From assembly GCF_964019385.1 (NCBI RefSeq), contig NC_088653.1, positions 17,301,387 through 17,365,386 on the forward strand: a DNA stretch of 64,000 nt. Direction: 5' to 3'. This DNA comes from Sycon ciliatum (Eukaryota > Porifera > Calcarea > Leucosolenida > Sycettidae). Both the position numbers and the translations under genes were made by a program. The first letter of the stretch is position 1; every line of letters begins with the position of its first letter. Below, in pieces: positions 11,551 to 22,393 of this stretch. The notes under the pieces were generated by a model that was not told the DNA's origin, made no database searches, and saw only the letters and a list, made by a program, of their open reading frames with translations.

Positions 11551-12278
11551 GTAGCAGAGGCACTGCCAAAGTATAAAAACAACATTTGAAATGCAAGCTC
11601 CATTGTGTATGCATGGAGGGCATGGGGAAGAGACTGAGAGGGTGAAAGTGAAGGAAATTTGTTCCGAAATCAAGAGAATCCGAGGAACCCTTGCTGCATT
11701 CTTCAGTTCGATAACGTCAGTGGGTGCATCTCAGATGTGTTGTGTGCCCAGACATACAAGTAGCACTAACCTGAGCATGAGAGCTGCTTGTCATCATCGT
11801 GGTCAGGAAAACGAAAGGACGAACGAAGAAGATTGCTGACCATAACGAACAACAGTGCATATCCAGACGACAGACGGCTTGCCAGAATCAGTCTGGTGCA
11901 ACTTCAGGAATCTTCTTTCCTAATCGCATTCAGCCGTCAGCTTCGAGGTCAAGAGCGCGATGATATTTTCAGAAGGAATAATTTTCAAATTTTATAAATT
12001 TTGGGGAAGAAGCTTCCTTTCTAAAAAAAAGCGTTCCTTGCTTTCACGCAAGATGCCTTGCGGGACATGTCGTCGACAGCACAGTGTCGGCAGATCCACG
12101 TTTGTAGGCTGCAGACCCGGCAGACGTTTTGATCAGCCCGGCCTGGTGGTGAGATTTTGGACCCGGGAGTACTAAAAACTGCTCGCATCCCAGGGTGCTC
12201 AGTTTCGCTCTATCCGATCGAGTAAGGCTTCCAGAAAGGCCCTCAGGTGCGCGGCCTGCGGTGCCATAATATACCTCC
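11551..12278 (-). repeat. 0.72-kb long inverted repeat, right copy
   Basis: Reverse complement of 4,762-5,483. The outer edge (GAGGTATATTATGG on the minus strand) is followed by TGATCAGGAGTTGCACACTCTTG, which recurs at about 51,472. Confidence 0.8.
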
Positions 12279-13029
12279 TGATCAGGAGTTGCACACTCTT
12301 GGGGGTTATGAACTCTTGCTAACACACATAATCCAATACTAGGGAACTGCTTCTCTGTACCGAAAATTTCTGTTCACCTAACCTGGCCTGTTGCCCTCAT
12401 ACCGAAAATATTGAGCACCGAAAATTTCTGAAATTAGAGTATTTTATCCCTTGCTCCCAAGAGCTTCTTTGGTGGTATCGTCTTGTTCCGAGGCAATGTT
12501 TGGGAAGGTGCGGGCATTAGCTGCCCTAAGTTTCGCGGAAAGCTCCAAGCGACATCATTTTCCTCGCTTTCTCGCAGAGTTTTCAAGACCGACGCAACTC
12601 GTCGTCAAAAAGTACTCAGCGTGGATTTCGTGCCGAATTCCGCCCCAAACAATTTAGGCTGACCTCTCGCCACCAATCGAACCCACTGATATGTATCTAC
12701 CTATACACGAGCAATGGTTTGAGCCCAAAGAAGGACAGCTTCACAACGAGCACACTTTCTGAGGGTAATATTTTCTATGTATATCAGCATTAGAACACCA
12801 TCTAGACGACAAATTGACCAGCAGAAAGACATAAAATTGCACTACAAATACAGCAGCTGTATAAACATAAATAATTGAACAGAAAACTATGTAACTGGAT
12901 CCCACCAAAAACAGTAAAGCATCCCAAATATACATGAAGGAAGGCTATGTTGCCACCATACACTGGCTACGCACACGGACATAATTCTGGAGAGCTGAGC
13001 ATCAGCGTGCGCACACACCCACACACACA

Positions 13030-13049
13030 TCTGCATGCACGCGCGCGCG

Positions 13050-13084
<35 letters not shown>

Positions 13085-13120
13085 CCACATACACACATGC
13101 ACGCGCGCGCGCGCACACAC
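13030..13120. repeat. (CG)n/(CA)n compound microsatellite
   Basis: Runs of GCGCGC followed by CACACA, repeated twice. The counterpart at about 56,137-56,210 is shorter. The long Cys/Val frames here are simple-repeat artefacts. GC/CA runs of this kind are prone to Z-DNA. Confidence 0.9.
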
Positions 13121-13426
13121 CTGCCCTGTGCTGTCGAGCCACTGCCACAAGGGTTGCGTGGGCCTCGGAGGGGCAACGGAGAGAGAATAGGAGAACGCAG
13201 ACCCATACATACACACACACACACACATGTACACAACACCTGCAAGTACACACGTGGCAGCTTACTACAAGAGAATCACACAAGTTCACATGTGGGCATG
13301 AACTGTATTCATAGTTGGTCATACTGTCTTGGGCATATGAGGGAGGAGCAGGAGAGTGCGTGACTCAGACACAATGCGCTTCGACATGCTAGCACATGCA
13401 CCGGTTTCGGACAGTGGCAGAACGTG

Positions 13427-13429
<3 letters not shown>

Positions 13430-13494
<65 letters not shown>
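13430..13494. repeat. (GA)n microsatellite
   Basis: About 65 bp of GA. The D-unit counterpart (56,512-56,588) is about 77 bp. Confidence 0.95.
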
Positions 13495-13495
<1 letters not shown>

Positions 13496-13960
13496 ACCAG
13501 CGTTCCAGCTCAAGCTCCAAATTTCTAGTTGCTTCTCCTGGTCACAGGAAACACAGAACAGGGCTCACGCAGTGCCGAGGAAGTGCTTGTACTTGGTGCA
13601 GTGTCGTGATCAGGATAAACTTCCAACATCTCTACACAGTGTAGCTCTTCAGGCTCACACGAAGACTCAGAAACCGGATTAGCTGGTTGAGTATAATTAT
13701 ACTTTACATGATGATTGAAAGTCCAGCAGCACAACAAAACTTCCAAGGACTGGTTTGGCACTAGCTTCCGTCTCATTGGCGTGTGCCCAGCCAGTTTTGG
13801 AAAGAAAGAGTAGACGTTCATTCCTCATTCAACCTGCAATGAACTGGAGACAACACAAACCAACAAGACGACGATGGTTGTCATCAGCTCATGTGTTCAC
13901 CACCGCAGTGCTACCATTCACTTTCCTGCTCCAAATGCACTACCAGGCTGCATGGTACTA

Positions 13961-14146
13961 CTGTCGTGGACATGGAAATCCGGTCGCACGTATAGCGCCC
14001 CAGGGCGCTGGCCATGCAGCCGTAGCACGGTTTATCATGCGCTGCTGATGGTCGCATTGGATCAACATTTGCACTGCATGCAACGTTCTGTACGCGCTGA
14101 GGGCGCCGGCCCCGGTCAATCGACTGGATTTCCATGTCCGCGACAG
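13961..14146. mobile_element. 186-bp TA-type MITE, private to copy B
   Basis: Ends CTGTCGTGGACATGGAAATCC and GGATTTCCATGTCCGCGACAG are flanked by TA. The D-unit counterpart (about 57,050) lacks it, so this is a post-duplication insertion. Confidence 0.75.
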
Positions 14147-14818
14147 TACGATGTGTCGATAATAGACCGTGATTTGCATTTTCCAATGATTAGGACTGGT
14201 ATTATTTCTATTTTTCACACTTAGAAAGAAAACAAGGGGCAAGATTTGATATGGATTATGTGGTTGTTGGCTATGTCAACATTTGAAAGAGGGTTGCAAC
14301 CGTGATAGCACTGCAACATGAGTTTAAACCTACGTATTGCATGGTATACTCAACAGTTGGCGAGCAGAGAATTTCGTGCCGAATTCCGCCCCAAGGTTGT
14401 GCACAACAAACAACTTGATATATCATTAGCCCTACCCTTGTGCTATACGTACCCGTTGTGCCGATCGAGCCTGAGCCCTCTACTCGACTCCACGGTCCAA
14501 TGACATTCGGTCATCATGGCCAAATTCAAGTCACTCAAGTGTTGAGAAGTGTCTACGTCGTCGCACACAGCATGTGTCGACATACAAAAATATGTGTACG
14601 ATAGAGAAAGAACTACTGAAGAGCAACCAACTGGTTTCAGCATTCTCCTTCAAAGGATAGGTCGGTGGCAGAGGGCCAAATCCGGACAATAGTTGGAAAT
14701 TCTCAGCGTTGAATTTCTACAGGCTGTAGATACCTGGAAAAGCTCGATTTCCCGCCACGGAAAATAAAAAAAAGTCTTGATTTGGGGTGCTGGCGCTTCG
14801 CCTGACAATGCTACTCTG

Positions 14819-14996
14819 AGTATGAGGGCATAATAATTATGGCGTTCGTCACTTTTCTGCACGTGCACACGTGACTATTATTGCGCGAAACAGGAAAAGC
14901 CGCGGAAAGTCGTACACTAGCACTGTACAGGTACCACGAATCCGTTCAAACCGACAAAAGACTCGTGCTCGAACAAAACGCATGCAGATCACTTTC
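14819..14996 (+). promoter_or_regulatory. Putative PC4 promoter module, copy B
   Basis: Single-copy form of the conserved upstream block: GGCGTTCGTCAC, CACGTGCACACGTGAC, then GAAACAGGAAAAGCCGCG. A 1-kb element follows, so the module now lies about 1.1 kb from the ATG. Confidence 0.5.
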
Positions 14997-14998
14997 TA

Positions 14999-16023
14999 CA
15001 GTCCGTTTCAAAAAGATTTACAACCCTGGCGATCGCCCGCGGAGTTTGACGTCTTACCGTATGAGCACTCGAGCGCTGCCTGGAAAAACTCACTGTGAAC
15101 TCGAAGAAATATTCCGCGCGAAAGCAGGAAAAATGACAACTCACTCACGTTGACACAGTCATGGACGTACGTCTGGTTTACAACAAACGAGTTCTTCCTC
15201 GTATCGATAATGGAGTCAGAGAGGACATGTCGAAACGAAAGTGTTGTAAATGTTGACGAGCTGCATGGGTCCGTTTTGTGACCAAAATAGTTTCTTTGAG
15301 CTGCGATGCAATTTACTCACCGTGTGACGAAAACGACATCGACACGGACTCATTCCCAAGGCCATGACTTGGCAAAGCTATCCGTGTGACTTCGACGACA
15401 TTTTGAGAAAAGCAAACGCTTGTGAACGCTGATAGAAGGCGGCGTTGACTGCTAAATTCAAATAAATTGGCGATCTTGAAATACTAAAATAAATCTCAAA
15501 AAGCTACAGCGCGATGACTTCCATTATAATTCACTCACACCATTGCAGTGTTGTGGGTGTGTTCACATGGCGTGAGCCAGTCAAAGACAAAGTGTCAGTC
15601 AGTTCGGCAGGAAGCGCGAGCTCCAACAACAAGTCGTTTGGTGCAGCCACCTTCTTTGTCTTGTACCAGCTTGATCACCAAAACAATGAAAAAAAAGTTT
15701 GACGTGAGGTTGGGATTTGAACTCACAACTTCATGGTCAGCAGACAGCATTCATAACCACAAGGCCAAAAAGGAAAGGATAAATCGTGGGTTTTGATAAA
15801 AAATCGATACTGGCTTCCTGGGCAAATTGTAAACCATGGGAAAAGGCCGGAAACCTGGCCGAAATTCTAACTCCTTAACGGTTGGTCCAATTGTTCCGAA
15901 ACCTTCACAGAACAATTTGCCGTGTCCTAACAAGCCATTCTATGTACTTTGTTGTCCAAATTTCCCTTATCTTCATACTTTTTAAGACCCAAACCTGATT
16001 GTAAATCTTTTTGAAACAGACTA
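14999..16023. mobile_element. Tc1/mariner-type 1,025-bp element in copy B
   Basis: Ends CAGTCCGTTTCAAAAAG and CTTTTTGAAACAGACTA are flanked by TA (14,997-14,998 and 16,024-16,025). Copy A shows the empty site (CTTTCTAGTCCAGG at about 470). It has no transposase frame. The minus strand carries a tRNA-like module. A short internal stretch (GGCCGAAATTCTAAC) resembles the 398-bp MITE of copies A and C, so the two are probably related. Confidence 0.8.
15683..15767 (-). ncRNA. tRNA-like (SINE-head-like) sequence with poly-T
   Basis: On the minus strand GGCCTTGTGGTTATG resembles an A box and GAGTTCAAATCCCAAC a B box, spaced like a tRNA, with a T8 Pol III-type terminator just after. The 5' acceptor arm does not pair with the 3' arm, so it is a tRNA-derived relic, not a functional tRNA. 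Confidence 0.5.
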
Positions 16024-16134
16024 TAGTCCAGGTACTCGTAGTCCTAAAAATTAAATACCGTGTTTTACGACTCCCTGGCAACTACCGGTGATTGCAATTT
16101 CTGCTCCGTTGTATCTCATTCTCTCAAAGGAACC

Positions 16135-16434
16135 ATGAGTCTCGCTTTGAGGTGTGCCCGCGCCCTGCGCCCGGCTGGGATCCAGCTGCGCTCTCTGTCC
16201 ATCATGGACATCCACCATGGAACTGGCGACTATCAAGGTGAACTTATTCGAACTCAAGTCAAGAATCATAAAGGCAAGGTTTATGTGGATATTCGCAGGT
16301 ACTGGGTTCCGGAGGATTCCCCCGCAGATGATTTTCAGGCCACCAAGAAGGGTATCTCTCTGAATGTGAACCAGTTCGAGAATCTCGCAGCAGCCATCCC
16401 TCAACTTCGTGAGATGATCAAGGAGGAATCGTAA
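16135..16434 (+). CDS. PC4/SUB1-like ssDNA-binding coactivator, copy B
   Basis: A 99-aa intact copy with the same layout as copy A: an Arg-rich leader, then VKNHKGKVYVDIRRYW, KKGISLN and a terminal helix (NQFENLAAAIPQLREMIKEE). It differs from A at a handful of residues (for example IMDIHH instead of IKDIHH, QATKKG instead of QPTKKG). The ATG is the first in its frame, with the same GAACCATGA context. AATAAA is at 16,774-16,779. The 1,025-bp TA element lies between promoter module and gene. Conservation of the frame in all four copies suggests selection on the protein. Confidence 0.85.
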   Translation: MSLALRCARALRPAGIQLRSLSIMDIHHGTGDYQGELIRTQVKNHKGKVYVDIRRYWVPEDSPADDFQATKKGISLNVNQFENLAAAIPQLREMIKEES

Positions 16435-17027
16435 TGTGCGATCAGGTCTAGCTCCTGCTGTGGTCATGCTTACTCTGGCAGGGAACCATGGGTAGGTGTC
16501 AGCAATGCTACACTAGCCTACAGTATCAGCTTTGATGTGCTCCACCCTTTGCGTTTCATTTATTGTAGGCTAGCGGACCCGTCGTTGTCGATCCGTTTTT
16601 CTATGATTTTCAAGTGTGTGCCTAATCTCGATATCGGCGCTATCGCTGAATCTGCTGCAATAGTGCAATACATAGCCCATAAAGTTAGGAATAGTCCGTA
16701 CGTACCTGTATGTGTACCACATGTAGATTATCGTCATTACCATCGTCATTCATTACTCCGTTGCCGTGGAAATAATAAAAGATGGAAAATGAAATTATGA
16801 AAAAAACATTCTCCAGGGGTGTCGGAATGTAATTCAGAGTGCATGTGTTCCGGTGACCGGTGGTACGGTCAGTCATCTGAGGCACACTTTACTCCTGGGG
16901 AGTGGTGGCTCCGCTCAAATTTTTTCAAAATTTAGAGCCGAAATCAATGCATTGATCTCTCATCCACTGGGTTCTACAGTCTACAGCCAGACGTCGCCGC
17001 ACACATCCGTTTTCCACAAAATTAAAT

Positions 17028-17975
17028 CTGTCCCTCCAGAAACTTGCGGAGACATTTCGGAAATATCACAGAAAAAGTTGCATGCGAGGTAAAATGCCAC
17101 AAATTGTGGGGAATATTGCGGATTTTGTCAAATATTACGGGATTATTGTGGTAAAATTGCGGAAATTGCGGCCGATTTTGGTACTTGTACTGTAGTGGTG
17201 TACGGTCTGTCCCCGGGGGATATCGCGGGAAAAATCGTAAAAAAACGCGGCATAACATGGCATAATTCGCGGTGAATTTGCGGTGAATATTATTGATATG
17301 CGGCAAGTTTGCAGTTGATATGAGGCAATTTTCAGTGAGTATGTAGTGAAATCAATCAGTTACAAGTCTCTGGTGTAAGCACTCGTCATATTTGAGTACA
17401 AAGCAGCCACGATGAGACGTTGCTGACCAAACAGTGCACTGTCAGTGTGTGTACGTGTAGTGCAACAAAAAAGTTCAAAAAACGGGGGGGGGGAAATCGC
17501 GGAAAACGCGGTCTTTAAAAAAACGCGGCCGCGGAATCGCGATTTTCCCCGGGGACAGTACGGTGTACGAGTCCAGCATAAATCATGCATGACAAAACAG
17601 AACGTGTGCTGCGCTGACTGTGTTCAACTGCCTGACAGGAGCTTGCAAGACAGCTTTCCTCATATTCTCGGACAACACTCGACGCGAGCCTTATTTTGTG
17701 ACTTGTCAGCCGCTGATTTGCCCAGAAACTTCTCCATTCTAGTGTCGATCTCACAAGTAAACTACTGACGAGCTTGAAGAACTAAACAACATCGAAGAAA
17801 GACTCGAATATCGCGGTTGCTTTTCGAAATATCGCGGTGCTTTTCAAGTACATGTATCAAGGACAGTTTTCTATAATAACGCGGATGATTTTTCAAATAT
17901 CTTGGATATCCCGGACTTTTGTTCAAATCGCGAAAAACAACGCGGCCGCGGAATCGCAAGTTCCTGGAGGGACAG
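17028..17975. mobile_element. CTGTCCC-family TIR element, outer, copy B
   Basis: Same insertion site and ends as 2,347-3,309, about 948 bp, enclosing the inner element. Confidence 0.65.
17207..17558. mobile_element. CTGTCCCC-family TIR element, inner, copy B
   Basis: A 352-bp copy of the inner element with its TACGGT duplications at 17,201-17,206 and 17,559-17,564. Confidence 0.75.
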
Positions 17976-18118
17976 AGTCAAAAAGATATCCGGATAGGCG
18001 AGGGAACCGGATACCCGAGCACCGGTTATGTTGGATGCATCACGTACGCTGTAAATCTCTCCCTGTAACCAGCTATTTCTTCCGGATGACGAGGGATCCG
18101 GATAAGCGAGGTCTGACT

Positions 18119-18327
18119 ACAAGGTCCGGCGGATTCTGCCGGCAGAACAATTGGCAGAATTCGGTACTTTTTCAGATAAGTTTCATGCATGTTTGGTCAT
18201 GATGTGGATAAAGAAATGGAGCAGAATTCGAGGAATGGCCCGCCATAAGGTTTGTATGGTTCTGCCAATTTCACTGCTCTTCGAGCAGAATCTGCCACCT
18301 TTCCGAGCATAATCCGCCGGTCCCTAG
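18119..18327. mobile_element. hAT-like 209-bp MITE (TSD GTCTGACT)
   Basis: A perfect 8-bp duplication GTCTGACT (18,111-18,118 and 18,328-18,335) flanks a 209-bp insertion with imperfect inverted ends (AAGGTCCGGCGGATT and AATCCGCCGGTCC). It is absent from copies A, C and D, so it is young. Confidence 0.8.
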
Positions 18328-18401
18328 GTCTGACTGTACTAGGGGGGGGGGGACCTGCCCTGTGCCGTTGACTAGACTGGCTTACAAAGTTACAATGTAT
18401 G

Positions 18402-18620
18402 TAGTAGAATAGTAGTAGAATTTATTATTTTGATAGGGAAGGACTTGCCGTCTTGTTACAGGGAACCCTAAGTGCTCTTTACAGAGCGAAACAAAAACGG
18501 ATAGATGCTCAGCCTGACGACACGAGACAGGCAGAGAATTCCGCCTATCAGCGCCAAGGAAAGAAATAGAGAACATGCCATATCTAGTGGTAGCAGCGGG
18601 CAAAGAAAGTGAAGAGAATG
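18402..18620 (-). mobile_element. 5'-truncated LINE 3' end inserted in copy B
   Basis: The minus strand encodes RYGMFSISFLGADRRNSLP, close to the C-terminus of the LINE at 40,840-41,409 (RYGLFALSFLASDRWNSLP). The uninterrupted site in copies A and C (AATGTATGTTCGTCGG) places the insertion to the base, with at most a short ATG duplication. Confidence 0.75.
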
Positions 18621-18749
18621 TTCGTCGGAAATCCATCCTTTGTTGTTGGTTTTTATTTTACTTCGCACATTCAAACAGGATCACGACCCAGTAAAATGAT
18701 GGTTAAAGCCTAGAAGTGGCTAGTCTGTTATCTGGGCTGCAACAATATC

Positions 18750-19870
18750 AGTACAGGTCGAATCCTGATAATACATTATGTCGGGGACGAATGGTGTCCA
18801 GCTTGTGTTCAGCTCAGCTGGCACTCACAACTCATAATAATTGCGTTCTAGACGCCAGATGAGATGTTTCAGCTACAATGTAGACAAAACGTCCGTGTTC
18901 AAGAAAGCCGTCACTTCATCTTCTGTCCATCCTCAATAGCACGTTCAAGCAAATACGTCTGAAACACAGTAGCGACAATCCGACAGCGGCGACACGCCGT
19001 CTTCTCCGAATGAGCTTCTCCCGTTCTAATTCAGATTCCCCCAAAAATGTCAAAATAAATAATAGATTTCCACCAAGCTCGCTAGAATCTTGCGAACCGT
19101 CAACATGCAGGCATTTCAAGTGTTCGAGCGTGCGTAGATTCTGCTCAGCGGCTCAAGAACATTCGCCAAGCGGAAAAAAGTCGATGAGAAAGATGTAATG
19201 GTGGACGAAATTACGAAAATCGGAAGAAGGTATTCGACCCAGTTCGACTATCCTGGACTGGATTGGCAACGTCCAACAAACGGATTCGTATTCTATGGGG
19301 TCTCATGAGCTAGTGTGCCAAGGCAAAGGGCGTTTAGTTGGAGCTTCAGTGCATCACCTTCGCCGAAAGAGGCCCTTTCTGAGATTTGGCCGATGGACTA
19401 AAAAGATCTGCACTGACTGCACTCTGCATCTGATCTGCTATGCAGTGAAGAGCGAATCGCACTTTTGTTCGTAATTTTATGAATTTTTTGAGCCGCTTCA
19501 TCCGCCACCAGGTGATGGACAACCCTGACCAGCCTCCCGAAGGCGTAACAGACGTCCCTCCTTCTCCTTCCAACGATGAAGAACCTCCCTCACCAGGACT
19601 TCAGCGGTCTGGCCACCACCACGTGCTGAGCACGTGTGCTGTTCATGTACTTGCTTCACCGGTGCACCCGCATGCCACGTTCGGCCAGGCAACGCTGGCC
19701 GGGGGTGCTGCTAGTCGCCTATAAATCTCTCAAGTCTCCCGCTCAGCGGCAACTATCCATGGTAACCACGAATTATTTTCAAATTTTCCCTCAGTGACTG
19801 TGTGACCAGAGACCCGCGGCCTGTGGCTGTGGGGCCGTCCGTAATTATGTACATGTATAGATAGGATAAT
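18750..19870. other. No recognised gene
   Basis: Frames of 60-82 codons (for example 19,479-19,724, Pro-rich) have no domain. The end (19,733-19,806) repeats the 140-210 segment. Confidence 0.4.
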
Positions 19871-19976
19871 AGTGCACGGATCCAAGGAGAATATTTTTCA
19901 TAATCCCCAAGGCGCGCAGCGCCGCGGGGATTATGAAAAATATTCTTCCCAGGACCAATCCGTGCACTATCTGTAT
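19868..19976. repeat. Hairpin repeat
   Basis: An inverted repeat around GAATATTTTTCATAATCCCC and GGGGATTATGAAAAATATTC with a GC-rich loop. The outer arms, TAGTGCACGGATC and its near-inverse, also pair. It has the form of a small MITE; no target duplication is clear. Confidence 0.6.
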
Positions 19977-20280
19977 ATAGCTCGACTTGTCAGGGGTCAG
20001 CGCAGCCATCACGGTACACAGTTTTTGGCTTTCACACTTTTTCAGTTGTAAGCATGCAGGGAGTACAGTACTCAGTACGTACTTTTTCAAGCTCAACAAA
20101 AAACCCTAATGGTATGGTTTTCTTCAGGGAGTATTGTACTACTCCCTGGTTTTCTTCTTGTTCTGGTGGGAGTTCAGGCCCCACATGTTGTGCCGGTACT
20201 CTTGTAAGTCCTGATCTGTGCGTTTTTCTCTTTGAATTTTCTCAGCCAATTAATTTTTGAGGGGGAGGGAGGGAGGGTGA

Positions 20281-21570
20281 TGCCTGATTCGCAGTATACA
20301 CGATGGTGGGGACCTCCTACTGGAGAACCCCACCATCATCCCGCCACAACAATTTGCGTACAGACGGCATCACTCATGTGAAGAGGCTCTGGCTGTTGCG
20401 ATCGACAGCTGGCAAAGGGATCTCGATTCGAAGAAGGTCGTTGGCGTCGTTCTCGCAGATGTGAGGAAGGCGTTCGACAGCGTCAACCATCAGCTGCTAC
20501 TGAACGAACTTTTTAATTGTGGAGTTGGTGATGCGGCTTTGGCATGGTTCAAAGATTACCTGAGTGACAGGACACAGCAGCTCATAGCGCCGGACAATCT
20601 GATTCCTGCATCGTGCAGCCAAGGAGTGCCGCAGGGGTCTGTGTTGGGCCCAGTGCTATTCAGCATTTACGTAAGAGGCCTTCCTGGATGTGTGAGTGCC
20701 TCATCTGTACTTCAGTTCGCTGACGACGTTAACATGTATGCAGCTGGTGACACTACTGAAGAAGTCCTGGACAAATTGAACGGCGATCTTATTAAGTTAT
20801 CGGATTATCTGAAAGGAAAGCGAATGAAATTAAATCCGGCTAAAACGAAGTTCATACTGCTCCACCGCAAGACCACCGATGTCCCGATGTCTGCCTATGT
20901 CACCATTGATGGTGTCCATGTTCCCCGCACGCAGTCTGCTCGCTACTTGGGTATTGTACTTGACGAAAACTTGACTTTTGGCCCACAAATAGACAACCTT
21001 GTAGGCTCTGTTAACAGGAAACTTGGTGCATACCGCTTATCCCGCCATCTTCTGCCATACCATGCTCGGCGTACCTTCTATTTAAGTGTCATTCAGTCAA
21101 CCTTGGAGTATGCAAGCAGCGCTTATATCCATTCCCTAAGTTCTATGAACTATGATAAGTATGTCCGTTTGTTCAATAGATCCCTCAGAATAGTATTTGG
21201 TTTTGATAAGTTTACCAGTGCTTCACACATTCTTAGCCTTTACAGCCTTTATCATATTTCGGTGCGCGTCAATTTGAAATTGTTCATTCTTTTGTTCCGG
21301 TGCATCCATAGCGGAACATGCAGCTCTTTGCTTCAAGAAATCTTTACCAGCCGCTGCTGTAGCTCTCACACCACTGCCACTACGAGATCCCAGGTGTCTT
21401 TTTCTTTGGCATTACCCCCAGCACAGAGTACGGCTGGCTTTTCTCGGATTGGCTATCTCGCTGCTGACCGGTGGAATATGCTGCCTTCCACTGTTCGTAC
21501 TTGTACCGATTACCGCTCATTTATTCGCTCATGCATAACCTTCCTAGGGGCTCCCGTAAGAAGACCATAG
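20281..21570 (+). CDS. LINE reverse transcriptase, 5'-truncated, CR1/L2-like
   Basis: An open frame of 429 codons (the earlier TGA at 20,278 closes the frame) covers the reverse transcriptase of a non-LTR element. Visible motifs: QQFAYRRHHSCEEAL (RT region 2), VVLADVRKAFDSVNH (motif A), SQGVPQGSVLGPVLF (motif B), FADDVNMY (catalytic motif C), KLNPAKTKF (D) and YLGIVLDENL (E). The C-terminal domain ends with GYLAADRWNMLPSTVRTC, typical of CR1/L2/Jockey-type elements. The 5' part with the endonuclease is missing. FADD is a tolerated variant of YADD. The frame is intact, so the copy is young. No ATG start should be expected. Confidence 0.9.
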   Translation, partial: CLIRSIHDGGDLLLENPTIIPPQQFAYRRHHSCEEALAVAIDSWQRDLDSKKVVGVVLADVRKAFDSVNHQLLLNELFNCGVGDAALAWFKDYLSDRTQQLIAPDNLIPASCSQGVPQGSVLGPVLFSIYVRGLPGCVSASSVLQFADDVNMYAAGDTTEEVLDKLNGDLIKLSDYLKGKRMKLNPAKTKFILLHRKTTDVPMSAYVTIDGVHVPRTQSARYLGIVLDENLTFGPQIDNLVGSVNRKLGAYRLSRHLLPYHARRTFYLSVIQSTLEYASSAYIHSLSSMNYDKYVRLFNRSLRIVFGFDKFTSASHILSLYSLYHISVRVNLKLFILLFRCIHSGTCSSLLQEIFTSRCCSSHTTATTRSQVSFSLALPPAQSTAGFSRIGYLAADRWNMLPSTVRTCTDYRSFIRSCITFLGAPVRRP

Positions 21571-21616
21571 GGCTGTGAGAAACACCCTAGTAAAATAAAA
21601 GTTAATAATAATAATA
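21571..21616 (+). mobile_element. LINE 3' tail
   Basis: GGCTGTGAGAAACACCCTAG followed by an AAT-rich repeat ends the LINE. A near-identical tail without a LINE body occurs at 26,975-27,022 inside the palindromic element. Confidence 0.8.
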
Positions 21617-22191
21617 AAGAGAAATGGAGTGAGAAGAAACAACACCTATGAAAATGATAATCCTAGCACTAAGGTAATAACAGGAAAAAATGCGAAAGCA
21701 CTTAAACGCCACTGGGTCTTTAAAAAGATCCCTGAGTTGGTTTGCAAATGTAGAGGTACGGTGGTGTCTGCGCCACTCGGCAGGTAGTGTATTAAAGAAA
21801 ATTGCGGCACGATTAGAAAAGAATTTACTCCATCAGTTGTCCGGTGCTTAGATATGGCAATGGAAGCATTAGAGTGGCTTCTAGTTCTAAGGCTTGTTGT
21901 GATCGGTGGAAATAATTCCGTTAGGGTAGGCAGTGAGATGATGACATGATTTCTATGAATAAACTGGGCAAAGTTGAGAATCATATAGTGTTCAAATGGA
22001 TAAATCGCCAAGTGCAGCAGGACTTTTGCCAGCACCCTCGTGACGTTGCAGATATGTGGCTTGATTATGGGGCTGTTAAGTGATGACGTCACAGTTCCTT
22101 CGATACGCATAGCAACGATCCCACTGGGGACAAACAAAAGTAGCGTCGTCTCCACCGAACCAGTTGTCAGTGGCAACAGATAGGAATCGTG
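21617..22191 (-). pseudogene. Degenerate LINE C-terminal remnant
   Basis: On the minus strand a frame ends with a CR1/L2-type tail (TTSLRTRSHSN... then QFSLIHYLPSGA), and the sequence at 21,621-21,700 recurs inverted at 41,416-41,500. A related copy of the 22,070-22,190 part lies at 39,760-39,880. The palindromic element is inserted immediately to its right. Confidence 0.55.
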
Positions 22192-22226
22192 AGTAGTAAG
22201 TGCGGGGCAGGTTCTGGCACACTTTT

Positions 22227-22393
22227 TGACCTTTGACCTTTGGGCCAAATAAGGCACACTGTGTCGGTCGTGCTGGGTCTGGCCCCGGGACTCCCCCAGG
22301 GTTTGACCTTTGACCTTTGGGTTAAATAAGGCACACTGTATCGGGCGCGTTTGGTCTGGCCCCGGGACTCCCCCAGGGTTTGACCTTTGACCC
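22227..22393. promoter_or_regulatory. 77-bp terminal tandem repeats with DR1 motifs, left
   Basis: TGACCTTTGACCT (a perfect nuclear-receptor DR1) occurs at 22,227-22,239 and 22,304-22,316, with a near-match at 22,381-22,393, spaced 77 bp apart in tandem repeats. Mirrored in the right arm at 36,659-36,825. Confidence 0.7.

Larger units (their letters stand above)
12368..14996 (+). repeat. Segmental duplication, B unit upstream half
   Basis: From TGTTCACCTAACCTGGCC onward this is collinear with 55,452-60,400 (D unit), apart from insertions private to one copy. It leads into PC4 copy B. No conserved domain is seen, but a minus-strand frame (13,525-13,821; counterpart 56,619-56,915) stays open in both copies. 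Confidence 0.8.

Noticed and set aside
15683-15767. A functional tRNA gene
   Set aside because: The A and B boxes are present, but the acceptor stem does not pair and the sequence lies inside a transposable element.
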